Positions 43,579 to 52,594 are shown, counted from the stretch's first letter. The stretch: 64,000 nt of DNA from Deltaproteobacteria bacterium (GCA_016177705.1 JACOUT010000014.1:310001-374000); one strand, 5' to 3'. Numbers and translations are program-made. Notes: generated from the sequence alone by a model not told the origin.

Positions 43579-45867
43579 GTGACCTTCGCTGCTGGCGCGC
43601 TCGCGCTCGTGGTCGCCCACGGGCTGCCGGCGGCGCCGGCCGGTCCGATCGAGGTGCCCGTCGAGGTGCCCATCGAGGTGGTCGTCGATGGCGACGTCGG
43701 TGACGTCGCCGCGGTCCGCTCGACGGTGCACGGCGCGCTCAACGGTATCGAGGCCGCCGTGCGCGCCGCGCTCGGCGCCGGCCCGCCGCTGCAGCATCGA
43801 CTGCCCACGGTGCGCGTGCGGCGCGCCTTCGCGCTCGCCGGCGCCAAGGCCGCGGCATCGTCGCCGGGCGTGATCGAGCTGCGCGCGCAGCCCGCGCTCG
43901 ACGACGCCACGCGCGCGGCGCTGACGCACGAGGCGGCCCATCAGTTCCTCTGGAGCACCTGCCCGGCCAGCAGCGCCGACGCGCTGTTCCACGAGGCGTT
44001 CGCCGTGTGGGCGAGCGGCGAGGCGCCGGCGTGGCTCGAGGGCGAGGACTACCTGTCGCTGCCGCGGGCCCAAGAGGCGCTCACCAAGAACGGGCTCGAC
44101 AGTCGCGCGGCGCGGCGCGCGCTCGCGCGCCTGATCGTCGAGGAGCGCGGCGTGCCCGCCGCCCTCGCGCGACGCTTGCGCGCGTGTGCCGACGGCGCCG
44201 CGGTGCCGCGCCTCGAGGTCGCCGAGTTGGCCGCGCACCGCGCCGCCGACGTCGACGTGCTGCTGGTGCTGCAGCGCGCCACCGGCGAGGTGGTGCTGGC
44301 ACGCGGCGACGTGGATCAGCCGCTGCCCTTCGGCTCCACCCTCAAGCCCTTCGTGGTGGCGGCCGCGCGCATGGCCAAGAAGGCGCCGCCCGTGCTGCCG
44401 GTGCGCACGACCGATCCGATGTGGGCCTGTCCGCTCGCGCAGGGCACACGCACGCTCGACGTCGAGGCGGCGCTGCTCAAGAGCTGCAACGGCTACTTCC
44501 TCGACTGGGCCAAGCGCGACCCGGACGCCGCGCGCCTGGGCGAGCTCGGCCCGCTCTTGGTCGCCTACGGCCTGTCGGCGCTGCCCGACGACATGCGCCA
44601 GGCGATCGGCGTGCAAGCGACGCTCACCATCGCGCCGCGCGGCCTGGCGCTCGCGTACCGCGCGCTCTCCTGGGCGCGTCCCGACGTCGTCGCCGTGCTC
44701 ACCAACAACGCCGAGCGCGGCACCTTGGCCGGGCGCGCGGAGCTGCGCGGCGTCGCCGCCAAGACCGGCACGGTGCGCGGCCTCGGCTCTGCGCCCGACG
44801 TGGGCTGGCTGGTCGCCGTCACCGACGACGTCGTGGTGGTGCGCGCGCGCGCCGGCGTGACGCCGCAAGCGCTGGTCGAGGACGTGGCGACGAGCCTGGC
44901 CGAGCTGCCGCGCGCGGCGCGTACCGTCTCGGTGCAGACCTTCGGCCTGCTGCCGCCCGAGCAGGTGCTCGCGCGCTGCGACGACGGCGGCGCCGTGCTG
45001 TCCAATGGCGGCGTCGAGCGCGTGGGCGCGGTTCCGGGGTCGCTGTCCTCGTGGGCCAGGCAGGGCGCGACGCTGTGCCATGGGCCATGGCACGTCTCGT
45101 TCTCCGACGACGCGCGCGCGCGGCCGTACCACGGCGTCTTCACCTGGAGCTCGCCGCCCGAACCGGCCGCCGACCTAGCCAAGGACCCGCTCGCCACGCC
45201 GCGCCAACTGCGCGCGCGGCGCGGCTCGGACTTCGTGCTCCAGACCTCGCTCGGGCGCTACACCGCGGGCGTGCTCAGCGCCGAAGACAGCGCCATCGGT
45301 GGTACCGCGCGCGACGCGCTGGCGCGCGTGATCGCGCACAACGTGCTGCACGCCGACGAACGGCACGGCGGCCGACCACCGTGCGACACCACGCACTGCC
45401 AGGCCTTCCTCGGCACCGGCGTGGGCGCCGCTGGCACGCCGCAGCTCGCGCCGCTGGCGTCGAAGGTGTTCCTGACCTTCTCCAAGGGCGGCACCGAGCC
45501 GTGGCGCGCGCAGCGCTCGCTCGCCGAGTGGCGCGCCGCCCTGCAAGAGCGGCTGCGCCTCGATGGCGGTGAGGTGCGCGTGGTGCGCGTGCAAGATGGC
45601 GCGCTGGCGCTGCTCGTGCGCAGCGCCGCCGGCGACGCCGAAGAGGTGATCGAGGTCGCCTGCGAGCCCCTGCGCAGCGCACTGCGCCTGCCCGCCTGTC
45701 CGACCAGCGTCGCCATCGTAGGGACGCGGGTGCGATTTCAGGGCAGCGGGCTCGGCCACGGCCTCGGCCTCGACGTCGAGCGCGCCAAGGCAGCCGCGGC
45801 CGCCGGTGCCAGCGCCGAGGCGCTCTTGGTGGAGGCCTACGGCGCCGCAGTGCTCGGCAGGCGCTGA
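43579..45867 (+). CDS. yfaQ: YfaQ-like multidomain envelope protein: gluzincin-like, transpeptidase-like and SpoIID-like regions
   Basis: 762 aa. Starts 5 nt after the yfaS stop with GTG. The N-terminus is hydrophobic (FAAGALALVVAHGLPAAPAG). Region 1: HEAAH at 117-121 with E139 downstream (LFHEAFAVW), the spacing of gluzincin metallopeptidases. Region 2: S253-T-L-K256, S302-C-N304 and K395-T-G397, the three catalytic motifs of penicillin-binding proteins in order and at normal spacing. Region 3, ~480-762: SpoIID/LytB-like (GRYTAGVLSAEDS near the start, GSGLGHGLGLDVERA near the end). YfaQ is described as DUF2300 in E. coli. The motifs suggest peptidoglycan cross-linking or trimming coupled to macroglobulin defence; catalysis is inferred. 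Confidence 0.82.
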   Translation: MTFAAGALALVVAHGLPAAPAGPIEVPVEVPIEVVVDGDVGDVAAVRSTVHGALNGIEAAVRAALGAGPPLQHRLPTVRVRRAFALAGAKAAASSPGVIELRAQPALDDATRAALTHEAAHQFLWSTCPASSADALFHEAFAVWASGEAPAWLEGEDYLSLPRAQEALTKNGLDSRAARRALARLIVEERGVPAALARRLRACADGAAVPRLEVAELAAHRAADVDVLLVLQRATGEVVLARGDVDQPLPFGSTLKPFVVAAARMAKKAPPVLPVRTTDPMWACPLAQGTRTLDVEAALLKSCNGYFLDWAKRDPDAARLGELGPLLVAYGLSALPDDMRQAIGVQATLTIAPRGLALAYRALSWARPDVVAVLTNNAERGTLAGRAELRGVAAKTGTVRGLGSAPDVGWLVAVTDDVVVVRARAGVTPQALVEDVATSLAELPRAARTVSVQTFGLLPPEQVLARCDDGGAVLSNGGVERVGAVPGSLSSWARQGATLCHGPWHVSFSDDARARPYHGVFTWSSPPEPAADLAKDPLATPRQLRARRGSDFVLQTSLGRYTAGVLSAEDSAIGGTARDALARVIAHNVLHADERHGGRPPCDTTHCQAFLGTGVGAAGTPQLAPLASKVFLTFSKGGTEPWRAQRSLAEWRAALQERLRLDGGEVRVVRVQDGALALLVRSAAGDAEEVIEVACEPLRSALRLPACPTSVAIVGTRVRFQGSGLGHGLGLDVERAKAAAAAGASAEALLVEAYGAAVLGRR

Positions 45868-45913
45868 CCTCCCACCGGTCCCACGCCCGACGGCGACGGG
45901 CTCCGTGCTCGGC

Positions 45914-45919
45914 TATCCT
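45914..45919 (+). promoter_or_regulatory. Putative -10 element (TATCCT) for leaderless start at 45926
   Basis: TATCCT ends 6 nt before the GTG at 45926. No Shine-Dalgarno and no clear -35. It follows the A2M operon, so the lipoprotein gene may have its own promoter. Confidence 0.4.
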
Positions 45920-45925
45920 CGCGGC

Positions 45926-47263
45926 GTGGATCACCGGCTGCCCCCGGCGATGCTGGCGATCGGCGCGCTGGCCATCCTTGCGCTCGTCGTCGTGACGAAC
46001 GCGAGCTGTCCGGGTGTCACGCCCAGCTATCGCTGCGAGCGCGACGCCGACTGCCCAGGCACGGGGAGCTGCGTCGACACGCTGTGCGTGTTCCGCCACG
46101 ACGCCGGCCCGAGCGAAGGTGAGGGTGAAGGCGAAGGCGAAGGAGAAGGCGAAGGAGAAGGCGAGGGCGAGGGCGAGGGCGAGGGTGACGGCGGCGGGTT
46201 CACGTTCCTCCCCGATCAGCTCGATCCGACCACGCTGACGCCGAGCGGCGTGCTCACGGTGCCCGCCGGCTGCGCGGTGCGGCTCGACACCGACGCGTCC
46301 ACCTTCGACGACCCCTCGTCGTGCCTCACCGCCCCCGACGCCGCGGCGTTCGCCTCGTTGCCGGGCGGCAGCGTCGCGCTGGTGCTCACCGGGCTCGACG
46401 TCGATGGCGAGCTGGTGGTGCACGGCGCTCGCGCGCTCGCGGTGGTGGTGTTCGGCGACGCGAGCATCGCCGGCGCCATCGACGCCGGCGCGCGCGGCGC
46501 GCGCGCAGGCCCGGGCGCGCGCGAGCGCGTGACGTGTGGCACGTCGGCGGGCGGCGTCGCCGGCGACCGCAGCAAGGGCGCCGGCGGTGGCGGCGGCGGC
46601 GCCTTCAGCGGCCTTGGCGGCCGCGGTGCTGCGGGCGGCGACAGCAATCAAGGGACTGCCGGAGCCGGCGGTGTCCTGCTCGTCGAGCAGGCGGCGCGCG
46701 CCGGCGGCTGCCCGGGCGGCGGCGGCGGCAACGGCAACACCAGCACGAGCGGCGGCGCGCCGGGCGGCGGCGGGGGCGCGTTGCAGCTCGTGGTCTCGGG
46801 CACGCTCACGCTCGGCGGCGCCGTCGGCAGTCCGGGCGGTGGCGGCGGCGGCTGCACCGCGGGCGACGCGGGCGGCGGCGGCGGCGGTACCGGCGGTCGC
46901 GTCGTGCTCGAGGCCGGCCACCTCGTCGTCACCGGCGCCGTCACCGCCAACGGCGGCGGCGGTGGCGGCGGCTGCGGCGATCAACGCAACAGCGGCGGTG
47001 CCGGCAACGACGGCCCGCTCAGGTTGGCGGCGCCAGCCGCGGGCGGCGCCGGCGACCGCGGCACCGGCGACGACGCCGGCGACGGCGCCCAAGGCGGCGC
47101 GGGCAACGCCACCGCCGGCGGTGATGCGCCAGACACCGGAGAGAACGGCGGCGGCGGCGGCGGCGGCGGCGTGGGCCTGGTGCTGCTGCGCGCGCTCACC
47201 TGCGAGGTGAACGGCATCATCAGCCCGGCCGCGAGCTGCACCAACCCACCGCCGGCGCCGTGA
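45926..47263 (+). CDS. Glycine-rich lipoprotein with GE linker
   Basis: 445 aa. Hydrophobic signal ending in lipobox TNASC (C28), a Cys-containing segment (CERDADCPGTGSCVDTLC), a 12-unit Glu-Gly linker, a short beta region (~90-190), then ~250 residues very rich in Gly with periodic GGGGGG and hydrophobic triplets (GALQLVVSGTLTLGG; GRVVLEAGHLVVTGAV), the pattern of Gly-rich beta-helix or PE_PGRS-like surfaces. It is probably on the cell surface. A later in-frame ATG (45950) would still leave a usable signal peptide. Confidence 0.8.
   Translation: MDHRLPPAMLAIGALAILALVVVTNASCPGVTPSYRCERDADCPGTGSCVDTLCVFRHDAGPSEGEGEGEGEGEGEGEGEGEGEGEGDGGGFTFLPDQLDPTTLTPSGVLTVPAGCAVRLDTDASTFDDPSSCLTAPDAAAFASLPGGSVALVLTGLDVDGELVVHGARALAVVVFGDASIAGAIDAGARGARAGPGARERVTCGTSAGGVAGDRSKGAGGGGGGAFSGLGGRGAAGGDSNQGTAGAGGVLLVEQAARAGGCPGGGGGNGNTSTSGGAPGGGGGALQLVVSGTLTLGGAVGSPGGGGGGCTAGDAGGGGGGTGGRVVLEAGHLVVTGAVTANGGGGGGGCGDQRNSGGAGNDGPLRLAAPAAGGAGDRGTGDDAGDGAQGGAGNATAGGDAPDTGENGGGGGGGGVGLVLLRALTCEVNGIISPAASCTNPPPAP
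46115..46186 (+). repeat. Hexanucleotide repeat encoding Glu-Gly linker
   Basis: Twelve tandem 6-bp units encode (EG)12 directly after the Cys segment of the lipoprotein. Same type as 26521-26583. Expected to be prone to copy-number change. Confidence 0.9.
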
Positions 47264-47288
47264 TCCGTCGACGCCGCGGTGGGCGCGT

Positions 47289-47294
47289 TACACT
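47289..47294 (+). promoter_or_regulatory. Putative -10 element (TACACT) for leaderless start at 47301
   Basis: TACACT, a good -10 match, ends 6 nt before the GTG at 47301. No Shine-Dalgarno lies between them. Confidence 0.45.
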
Positions 47295-47300
47295 GACACC

Positions 47301-47897
47301 GTGCTGACGCTGCTGCTCCTGCTCTCGCTCGCCCCACCCGAGGGTGGTTGGCAGGAAGCGGCCAAGGTCGACGGCATCGTGATCTACAACCGCACGCGCG
47401 CCGGCTCCGACGTCAAGGAGGTGCTGGCCATCGGCACCTTCGACGCCGCGCCCGCGCACGTGCACCGCGTGCTCGACGACAACGCGCGCTACCAGGACTT
47501 CATGCCCTACACCAAGGTCTCGCGCGTGCTCAAGCGCGACGGCGACACGGTGTGGAGCTACGAACGCATCAACGCGCCGCTGGTTGCGGAGCGCGACTAC
47601 GTCGTCAAGATCACCCACCGCGCGGAGACGCGCGCCGATGGCGCCGTGGTGCTGCAGCACGCCTTCACGCAGTCGAACGCCGACGGCCCGGCCCCCGTCG
47701 ACGGCGTGGTGCGCGTCGCCGTGCTCGACGGGCGTTGGCAGCTCGAGCCCATCGACGGCGGCAAGCGCACGCGCGCGACCTACTGGGTCTACACCTCGCC
47801 CGGCGGCAGCGTGCCGACCTTCCTGGTCAACGCCGCCAACACCAACGCGGTCCCCGGCCTGTTCGACGCCGTCAAGAAGGCGCTGCCGTCGCACTGA
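47301..47897 (+). CDS. START/SRPBCC-fold periplasmic protein
   Basis: 198 aa. Short hydrophobic N-terminus (LTLLLLLSLAPPEG) acting as a signal peptide. The rest follows the START/polyketide-cyclase (SRPBCC) pattern: AKVDGIVIYNRTRAGSDVKE, a helix AAPAHVHRVLDDNARYQDFM, MPYTKVSRVL, VVKITHRAE, and a C-terminal long helix (TNAVPGLFDAVKKAL). The fold binds lipids or other hydrophobic ligands in a deep pocket. Ligand unknown. Convergent with the hypothetical at 47907. Confidence 0.82.
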   Translation: MLTLLLLLSLAPPEGGWQEAAKVDGIVIYNRTRAGSDVKEVLAIGTFDAAPAHVHRVLDDNARYQDFMPYTKVSRVLKRDGDTVWSYERINAPLVAERDYVVKITHRAETRADGAVVLQHAFTQSNADGPAPVDGVVRVAVLDGRWQLEPIDGGKRTRATYWVYTSPGGSVPTFLVNAANTNAVPGLFDAVKKALPSH

Positions 47898-47906
47898 TCG
47901 AGGACG

Positions 47907-48698
47907 TCAGGGCGCGGCCGGCGGCGTCTTGTCGTCAACGCTCGACCACGGCACGCCGACCAGCGACGCGCCGATGGCGAGGATGGCGGCCCGCTGCTCG
48001 ACCTCGTGCAGGCGCCAATCGGCGGCTGCATCCACGCCGAACGCGCGATGCACGGCGGCGTCCTCTTGGCGGTACAAGCCCTGCACCACCTCGAGCGCCG
48101 CGCGCCAGTCGGGCGGATCCTGCGCCACCAGGCGTCGCACCTCGACGCCCGCCTCCTCGGAGGAGCGCACGAGCGACTCGGCGAGCGGGCCGACGCGCAC
48201 GTCGCTCTCGTCGACACCGAGCATGTCGGCGAGCTGTGCGCGTTGGCCGGCGAGGTTGGCCTCGCGCATCTGCGGGCTCGGTGGCTCGTCGCGCAACAGC
48301 GCGGCGCGGATGCCGTCGGCCTCCTTGCGCCAGGCCTCGGCGGCCTTCTCACGGGCGAGCTGGCATTGCAGCTCGTCGAGCAGCGCGCGCGTCACTCGTC
48401 CCGAGTCGTCCGCAGCGCCGGCTGCGGCTGCACCGCGGGGCGACGGCGGCGGCGATCCGCCGCCGGCCGACACCGAGCGGCGCGCCGCCTCCACCGCCGT
48501 GACCACGGCGACGAACGATGACGCCGCCGCCTCGGCCGACCCCGGCGCGGCTACCGCCGGCGACGATGACGCGCCCGCCGGCAGGGAGCCGGCCGACGAG
48601 GAGCCCGTCGGTGCCGAACCCTCAGCGCGCCACAGCAGCCACGCGTTGAGAACGAGTGAGGCGCCGAGCAGCGCCGCCAGCGCGAGGCTGCGGCTCAT
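47907..48698 (-). CDS. Single-pass membrane protein of unknown function
   Basis: 263 aa. N-terminal helix (LALAALLGASLVLNAWLLW) acting as anchor, then an Ala/Ser/Gly-rich linker (~30-100) and a helical C-terminal domain (DELQCQLAREKAAEAW, QRAQLADMLGVDESDVRVG, WRAALEVVQGLYRQED). No family recognised. It lies 10 bp downstream of the pseudokinase gene on the same strand, so it is probably its operon partner. Confidence 0.7.
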   Translation of the reverse strand: MSRSLALAALLGASLVLNAWLLWRAEGSAPTGSSSAGSLPAGASSSPAVAAPGSAEAAASSFVAVVTAVEAARRSVSAGGGSPPPSPRGAAAAGAADDSGRVTRALLDELQCQLAREKAAEAWRKEADGIRAALLRDEPPSPQMREANLAGQRAQLADMLGVDESDVRVGPLAESLVRSSEEAGVEVRRLVAQDPPDWRAALEVVQGLYRQEDAAVHRAFGVDAAADWRLHEVEQRAAILAIGASLVGVPWSSVDDKTPPAAP

Positions 48699-48708
48699 GG
48701 CGGGCCCG

Positions 48709-51054
48709 CTACGGCGTCACCTCGAAGGGCTGATCCTCCGAGAAGCCCTCCATAGTGGCCTTGAGCGTCTTGGCGACACAGGTGTTGAGCGGGTCGGTGG
48801 TGACGCTCCGGATCTTGCCGCCATTGCCGACGCGCACGACGCCGTTCACCGCCTCCTCGAGCTCGCAGTCGCGCAGCTTGGCTTCGGCGCGCGCGCGCAT
48901 GGCGGCCGGTGCCTCGATGCTCAGCTTGACCGGCCGCGCCGCGCGCGCCGGCTCCGCCGAGCCGATGATGCGGCGCTCCGTCGAGGAGGCCTTCTCTGCG
49001 CGCTCGGCCTTGGGCGCGGGCTCGGCCTTGGGCGCCTTGGCGACCGGCGCCGGCTTGGCGGCGGGCTCGGGACGCGACACGGCCTCGTGCTTGGCCGGCT
49101 TCTCGACCTTGCTCGGCTTGGCGACCTTGACCGGCTCGGGCGCGGCCTTGACCGGCTCGGGCGCGACCACCTCCGTCGGGCGCACGGCGGCCTTGCGGCG
49201 CGGCACGCCGATCGGGCGCGAGCCGGGCGTCGGTGCGCCCCAGGCCGGCGCGGCGTCGCCGACGGGCGCGGCGTCGCCGATGATTGCTTCGGCGGGCGCG
49301 GCGTCGAACAGTGCGCCGCCCTCGCCGGCCGGCTTGGCCTTCTCGAGCTCGGCGGCGAGCGCGGCGAAGGCGGCGGCGAGCTGCTGCTCCTCGTCCTTGG
49401 TGAGCGCGGGCAGCTCGCCACCCGCAGGCGCGGCGGCGGCGGGCTCGTCGCCGAATGCGGTTGGCGCTGGTGCGTCGAGCGCCTGCAGCTTGGCGAGCTC
49501 CGCGGCGAAGTCCTCGCCGTTGGCGCCACCGAGGCCGGGACCACCGAGCGCGAGCCCAGTGCCGCCGCCCTCCACTGGGGACGGTGCCGAGGACAGCGCC
49601 GACGAGAACGCGGTCATGGCGAGCTGGTCGAGCGAGAGATCGGAGTAGGGGATCTTGGGCAGCGCGGTCCCGGTGACGCGCGACAAGGGCGGCTCGGCCA
49701 AGACCCAGAGCGCGGCCAGCAGGTTGACGCCGACGAGCGACAGGAAGGCCCACGCGATCATGCGCGAGAACAGCGGCCACTTCTTCTTCGCGGGCATCGC
49801 CGACTGGACCTTGGCGGTCGGCCAGGCGCGGTCGGCGGCCTCCTTGGCCTGCACGGCCTGGTCGATCGACTGCGCCGGCGTCGTCTTCGTCGGCGCGTCG
49901 GCGAAGAACTGCTCGGCGCGCTGCTTGGCGCGCTGCTCGGCATACTGCTCGGCGAACTGCTCTGCCAGCGCGGCGACGGCGGCTGGCTCGCGCTGCGTCT
50001 CTTCGGTCGACGGCTCGTCGGCGGCGGGCGGGGCCGAGTTGGCGAAGGGCACGAAGGGCGGCACGCTGCCCGGGTTGGTCGCTTCCAGCTCGTCGGTGGG
50101 CGCCTCGTCCGTGAAGGGCGCGAACGGCTCCTGGCGAGCCAGCTCGGTCTCGGTCTCGGCGTCGGGCGGTGCGTCTTCCTGGCGTACGCCGCGCGCTGGC
50201 GTGCCGAGCGCGGCGCCGAGGCGCGCGTACTCCACCGCCTTCTTCAGTCGCGCAGGGCCGTCGCCGAGCATGGTCTCGAGCGTCTCGAACACGCGCATCA
50301 CCGCAGCGGCGTTCTTCAGCCGCTTGCCCGACGGCGCCACCAGCGCGTCGAGCGCGTCGATCAGGCGCTCGGGCAGGACACCGCCGAGCGCGCGCGTGTC
50401 GATCCAGCCGATGGTGCGCTCGAGCGGGCGGCCGAGCGCGGCCTCGATTAAGAGGCCGCCGAGCGCGTAGATGTCGTCCTCGGGGCTGCCGACGCCGCCG
50501 GCAGCGCGACGCTCGGGCGAGAGCAGGCGGAAGAGCTGCTCGGGGCGGGCGCGGCCGAGATCGGCCAGGCGCACGTGGCCAGCGGCGTCGACCAGCACGC
50601 GCTCACCCGAGAGCGCGCCGTGGAAGCTGCCGGGCTCGCGGTGCAGCTCGACCAGGATCATGGCGATCTGGCTGCCGACGCGGCAGACGGCCTCGGGCGC
50701 CAACGAGCCCGCCAGCATGCTGACGGTGTCGAGCGTCATGCCGTCGACGTGCTCGACCACCTGGATCGGCCAGCCGTCCTGATCGACTACGCCGATGGTC
50801 TGCACGATGCCCCAGTGGCGGTGGCGCCGCGCCAGCGCCGCCTCGGCAAAGACGCGCTCGATGGCGTCGGCGTCGGCTGGCACGCGCAGCAGCACCGGCG
50901 TGCCGTGCGCGTCCTCGGCGACCGCCTCCTGCATGCCGGGCGTCACCGGATCGAGCACGCGCGTGACGGTCCAGTCACGCACGCGGGTTTCCACGTCGAG
51001 CACGACCGGCGGTTGAGGGTTCTTCATGGAGGTTTGGCGTTGGGTGAGAAGCAT
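48709..51054 (-). CDS. Membrane-spanning pseudokinase with AgmX/TonB-like C-terminus
   Basis: 781 aa from the ATG at 51054 (another ATG is at 51027; neither has a ribosome-binding site). Residues ~25-270 have the kinase fold outline (EHVDGMTLD hinge; GSPEDDIYALGGLLIEAALGRP, the DxW/DIYALG region), but catalytic parts are lost: the VAIK Lys region reads VLLRV, the catalytic loop is HGALSGERV (145-153, no Asp or Asn), and DFG is DLG. A polar linker, one transmembrane helix (MIAWAFLSLVGVNLLAALWVL), a Pro/Ala/Lys-rich spacer and a C-terminal domain with VVRVGNGGKIRSV and CVAKTLKA follow, as in myxobacterial AgmX/TonB-like proteins. It may carry cytoplasmic signals across the membrane. Confidence 0.8.
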   Translation of the reverse strand: MLLTQRQTSMKNPQPPVVLDVETRVRDWTVTRVLDPVTPGMQEAVAEDAHGTPVLLRVPADADAIERVFAEAALARRHRHWGIVQTIGVVDQDGWPIQVVEHVDGMTLDTVSMLAGSLAPEAVCRVGSQIAMILVELHREPGSFHGALSGERVLVDAAGHVRLADLGRARPEQLFRLLSPERRAAGGVGSPEDDIYALGGLLIEAALGRPLERTIGWIDTRALGGVLPERLIDALDALVAPSGKRLKNAAAVMRVFETLETMLGDGPARLKKAVEYARLGAALGTPARGVRQEDAPPDAETETELARQEPFAPFTDEAPTDELEATNPGSVPPFVPFANSAPPAADEPSTEETQREPAAVAALAEQFAEQYAEQRAKQRAEQFFADAPTKTTPAQSIDQAVQAKEAADRAWPTAKVQSAMPAKKKWPLFSRMIAWAFLSLVGVNLLAALWVLAEPPLSRVTGTALPKIPYSDLSLDQLAMTAFSSALSSAPSPVEGGGTGLALGGPGLGGANGEDFAAELAKLQALDAPAPTAFGDEPAAAAPAGGELPALTKDEEQQLAAAFAALAAELEKAKPAGEGGALFDAAPAEAIIGDAAPVGDAAPAWGAPTPGSRPIGVPRRKAAVRPTEVVAPEPVKAAPEPVKVAKPSKVEKPAKHEAVSRPEPAAKPAPVAKAPKAEPAPKAERAEKASSTERRIIGSAEPARAARPVKLSIEAPAAMRARAEAKLRDCELEEAVNGVVRVGNGGKIRSVTTDPLNTCVAKTLKATMEGFSEDQPFEVTP

Positions 51055-51167
51055 GGGACGCGGACCGTAATGGAGCGAAACGCGCTTTCCCATGACGCGC
51101 ATCACCCGCGCGATCCGTCGCACACCGACGTCGCGCACACCTACATCTTCGGTCAGCGCAGCGCGGA

Positions 51168-51962
51168 TTAGAAGGGGCGCAACAACGAGAAGGTGCCGTC
51201 GTCGACCGCCGCCGTCAGATCGGCGCAACCGGCGGAATCTGCCAACCGCACCTCGTGCCACCAGCTCTGCTTGGGATCCGGGTGCTGGGCGCGGACGGTC
51301 TGGGTCTTGAGCAGATCATCGGTGGCGTCGATCACGGTCGCCTCCTTCTTGTGCTCGAGCAGGCCGAAGGACTCGTCGGGGCCGCGCACCACTCCCGTGA
51401 AGGCCAGGCCCTTGCGCTGCGCGAAGTAGACCTCGCCGCTCACCAGGCCCGAGGTGGTCATGGTGGCGCCGGGGTTGCCGTCGCCGTCCATGTCGTAAAA
51501 GTACGTGGAGAAGCGCGCGTCGTCGGGCGCGGTCGGCATGTCCTCGTCGGGCGACAGGCCCCGCACGGCCCACAGCTCGAAGAAGCGCTCGGTGGCGACG
51601 GCGCCGCTCGCGTGGTCGATGGTGATCACCACCGGGACCTGCGGGATGGTGTGCACGGTGTCCTCGCTGACCGCGCTCGACAGGCCCGCCACGTCGTAGT
51701 TGATGACGCGGCAGATGGTGTTGGTCTGCGCGTAGCCGGCGCCGTCCCAGGCGCGCGTCACCAGCGCGAAGGTCATGCCGCCGCCCACCTGCTCGCCGAG
51801 CAACGGCACCTCCGCGAGATCGGCGGCGGTCGAGGCGAGGCCGAAGGTGCCCGCGAGCGCGCCCTCGTCGGTGGGTACGCCGGCGACACCCAAGCGATCG
51901 TCGTACACCGGCTCGACGCAGGCAGAGGAGGCGATCGCGACCAGCAGGACGCGCCCGATCAT
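51168..51962 (-). CDS. Lipoprotein of unknown function
   Basis: 264 aa. Lipobox SSAC (C15). The mature part is beta-rich with no recognised domain: TICRVINYDVAGLSSAV, VPVVITIDHASGAVATERF, FYDMDGDGNPGATMT (calcium-binding-like), and a paired Cys near the end (GCADLTAAVDDG). Its ATG overlaps the stop of the TetR gene (ATGA), so it is co-translated with, and probably controlled by, that regulator. Confidence 0.75.
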   Translation of the reverse strand: MIGRVLLVAIASSACVEPVYDDRLGVAGVPTDEGALAGTFGLASTAADLAEVPLLGEQVGGGMTFALVTRAWDGAGYAQTNTICRVINYDVAGLSSAVSEDTVHTIPQVPVVITIDHASGAVATERFFELWAVRGLSPDEDMPTAPDDARFSTYFYDMDGDGNPGATMTTSGLVSGEVYFAQRKGLAFTGVVRGPDESFGLLEHKKEATVIDATDDLLKTQTVRAQHPDPKQSWWHEVRLADSAGCADLTAAVDDGTFSLLRPF

Positions 51963-52588
51963 GGAACCCGCCCCTGCAGGAACAGCGCGCGCGCCACCTC
52001 GACCAGGTGGCGCTCGACGACCACCGCGGCGTCGGCTTCGCTCTTGGCCCCCGTGATCATCTTCAGCTCGGCGGCGTTGTGCAGCGAGTAGCGCACCATC
52101 AGGTGCGTCAGGCTCTGCAGGCGGATCTTGACCTGCGCGGCGTCGAGACCGAAGACGGGCGCGAGCGCGGCGGCCACGTCGTCGAGGAAGGCGCCCAGGT
52201 AGCGGTCACGCCGCTCGGGGCGCATGCCGCCCTCGTCGAGGATGGTGCGCAGCAGGATGCGGTTCGCCTGCCGATGCTGGCGCACGAAGGTGAGCGCCGC
52301 CGTCACCGCGTCGTCGAGCAGCTGCTCGACGCCCACCCCAGGGCGAAAGGCAGTGAAGATGGCGCCGCGAAGCTGATCGAGCTCGGCGTACATGGCGTCG
52401 ATGCAGGAGTCGTACAGGCCCTCCTTGCTGCCGTAGTAGTGCAGCACGGTGGCGAGCGAGACCTTGGCGCCGGCGGCGATGTCCCGAATCGACGTGCCGT
52501 CGATGCCGCGCTCGGCGACCAGGGTCACCGCCGCGTCGAGGATGCGGGCGCGCGTGGCAGCGGCGTCGGCGCCGACCGGTCTGGCCAT
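51959..52588 (-). CDS. TetR-family transcriptional repressor
   Basis: 209 aa. N-terminal TetR helix-turn-helix (~12-60): RARILDAAVTLVAERGIDGT, SIRDIAAGAKVSLATVLHYY, GSKEGLYDSC. The C-terminal ~140 residues are a helical ligand-binding/dimer domain (TILDEGGMRPERRDRYLGAF). A sigma-70-like promoter directly precedes the ATG with an imperfect palindrome between -35 and -10, so autorepression is likely. The downstream lipoprotein gene overlaps by 4 nt. Confidence 0.93.
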   Translation of the reverse strand: MARPVGADAAATRARILDAAVTLVAERGIDGTSIRDIAAGAKVSLATVLHYYGSKEGLYDSCIDAMYAELDQLRGAIFTAFRPGVGVEQLLDDAVTAALTFVRQHRQANRILLRTILDEGGMRPERRDRYLGAFLDDVAAALAPVFGLDAAQVKIRLQSLTHLMVRYSLHNAAELKMITGAKSEADAAVVVERHLVEVARALFLQGRVP

Positions 52589-52594
52589 GTCGGG

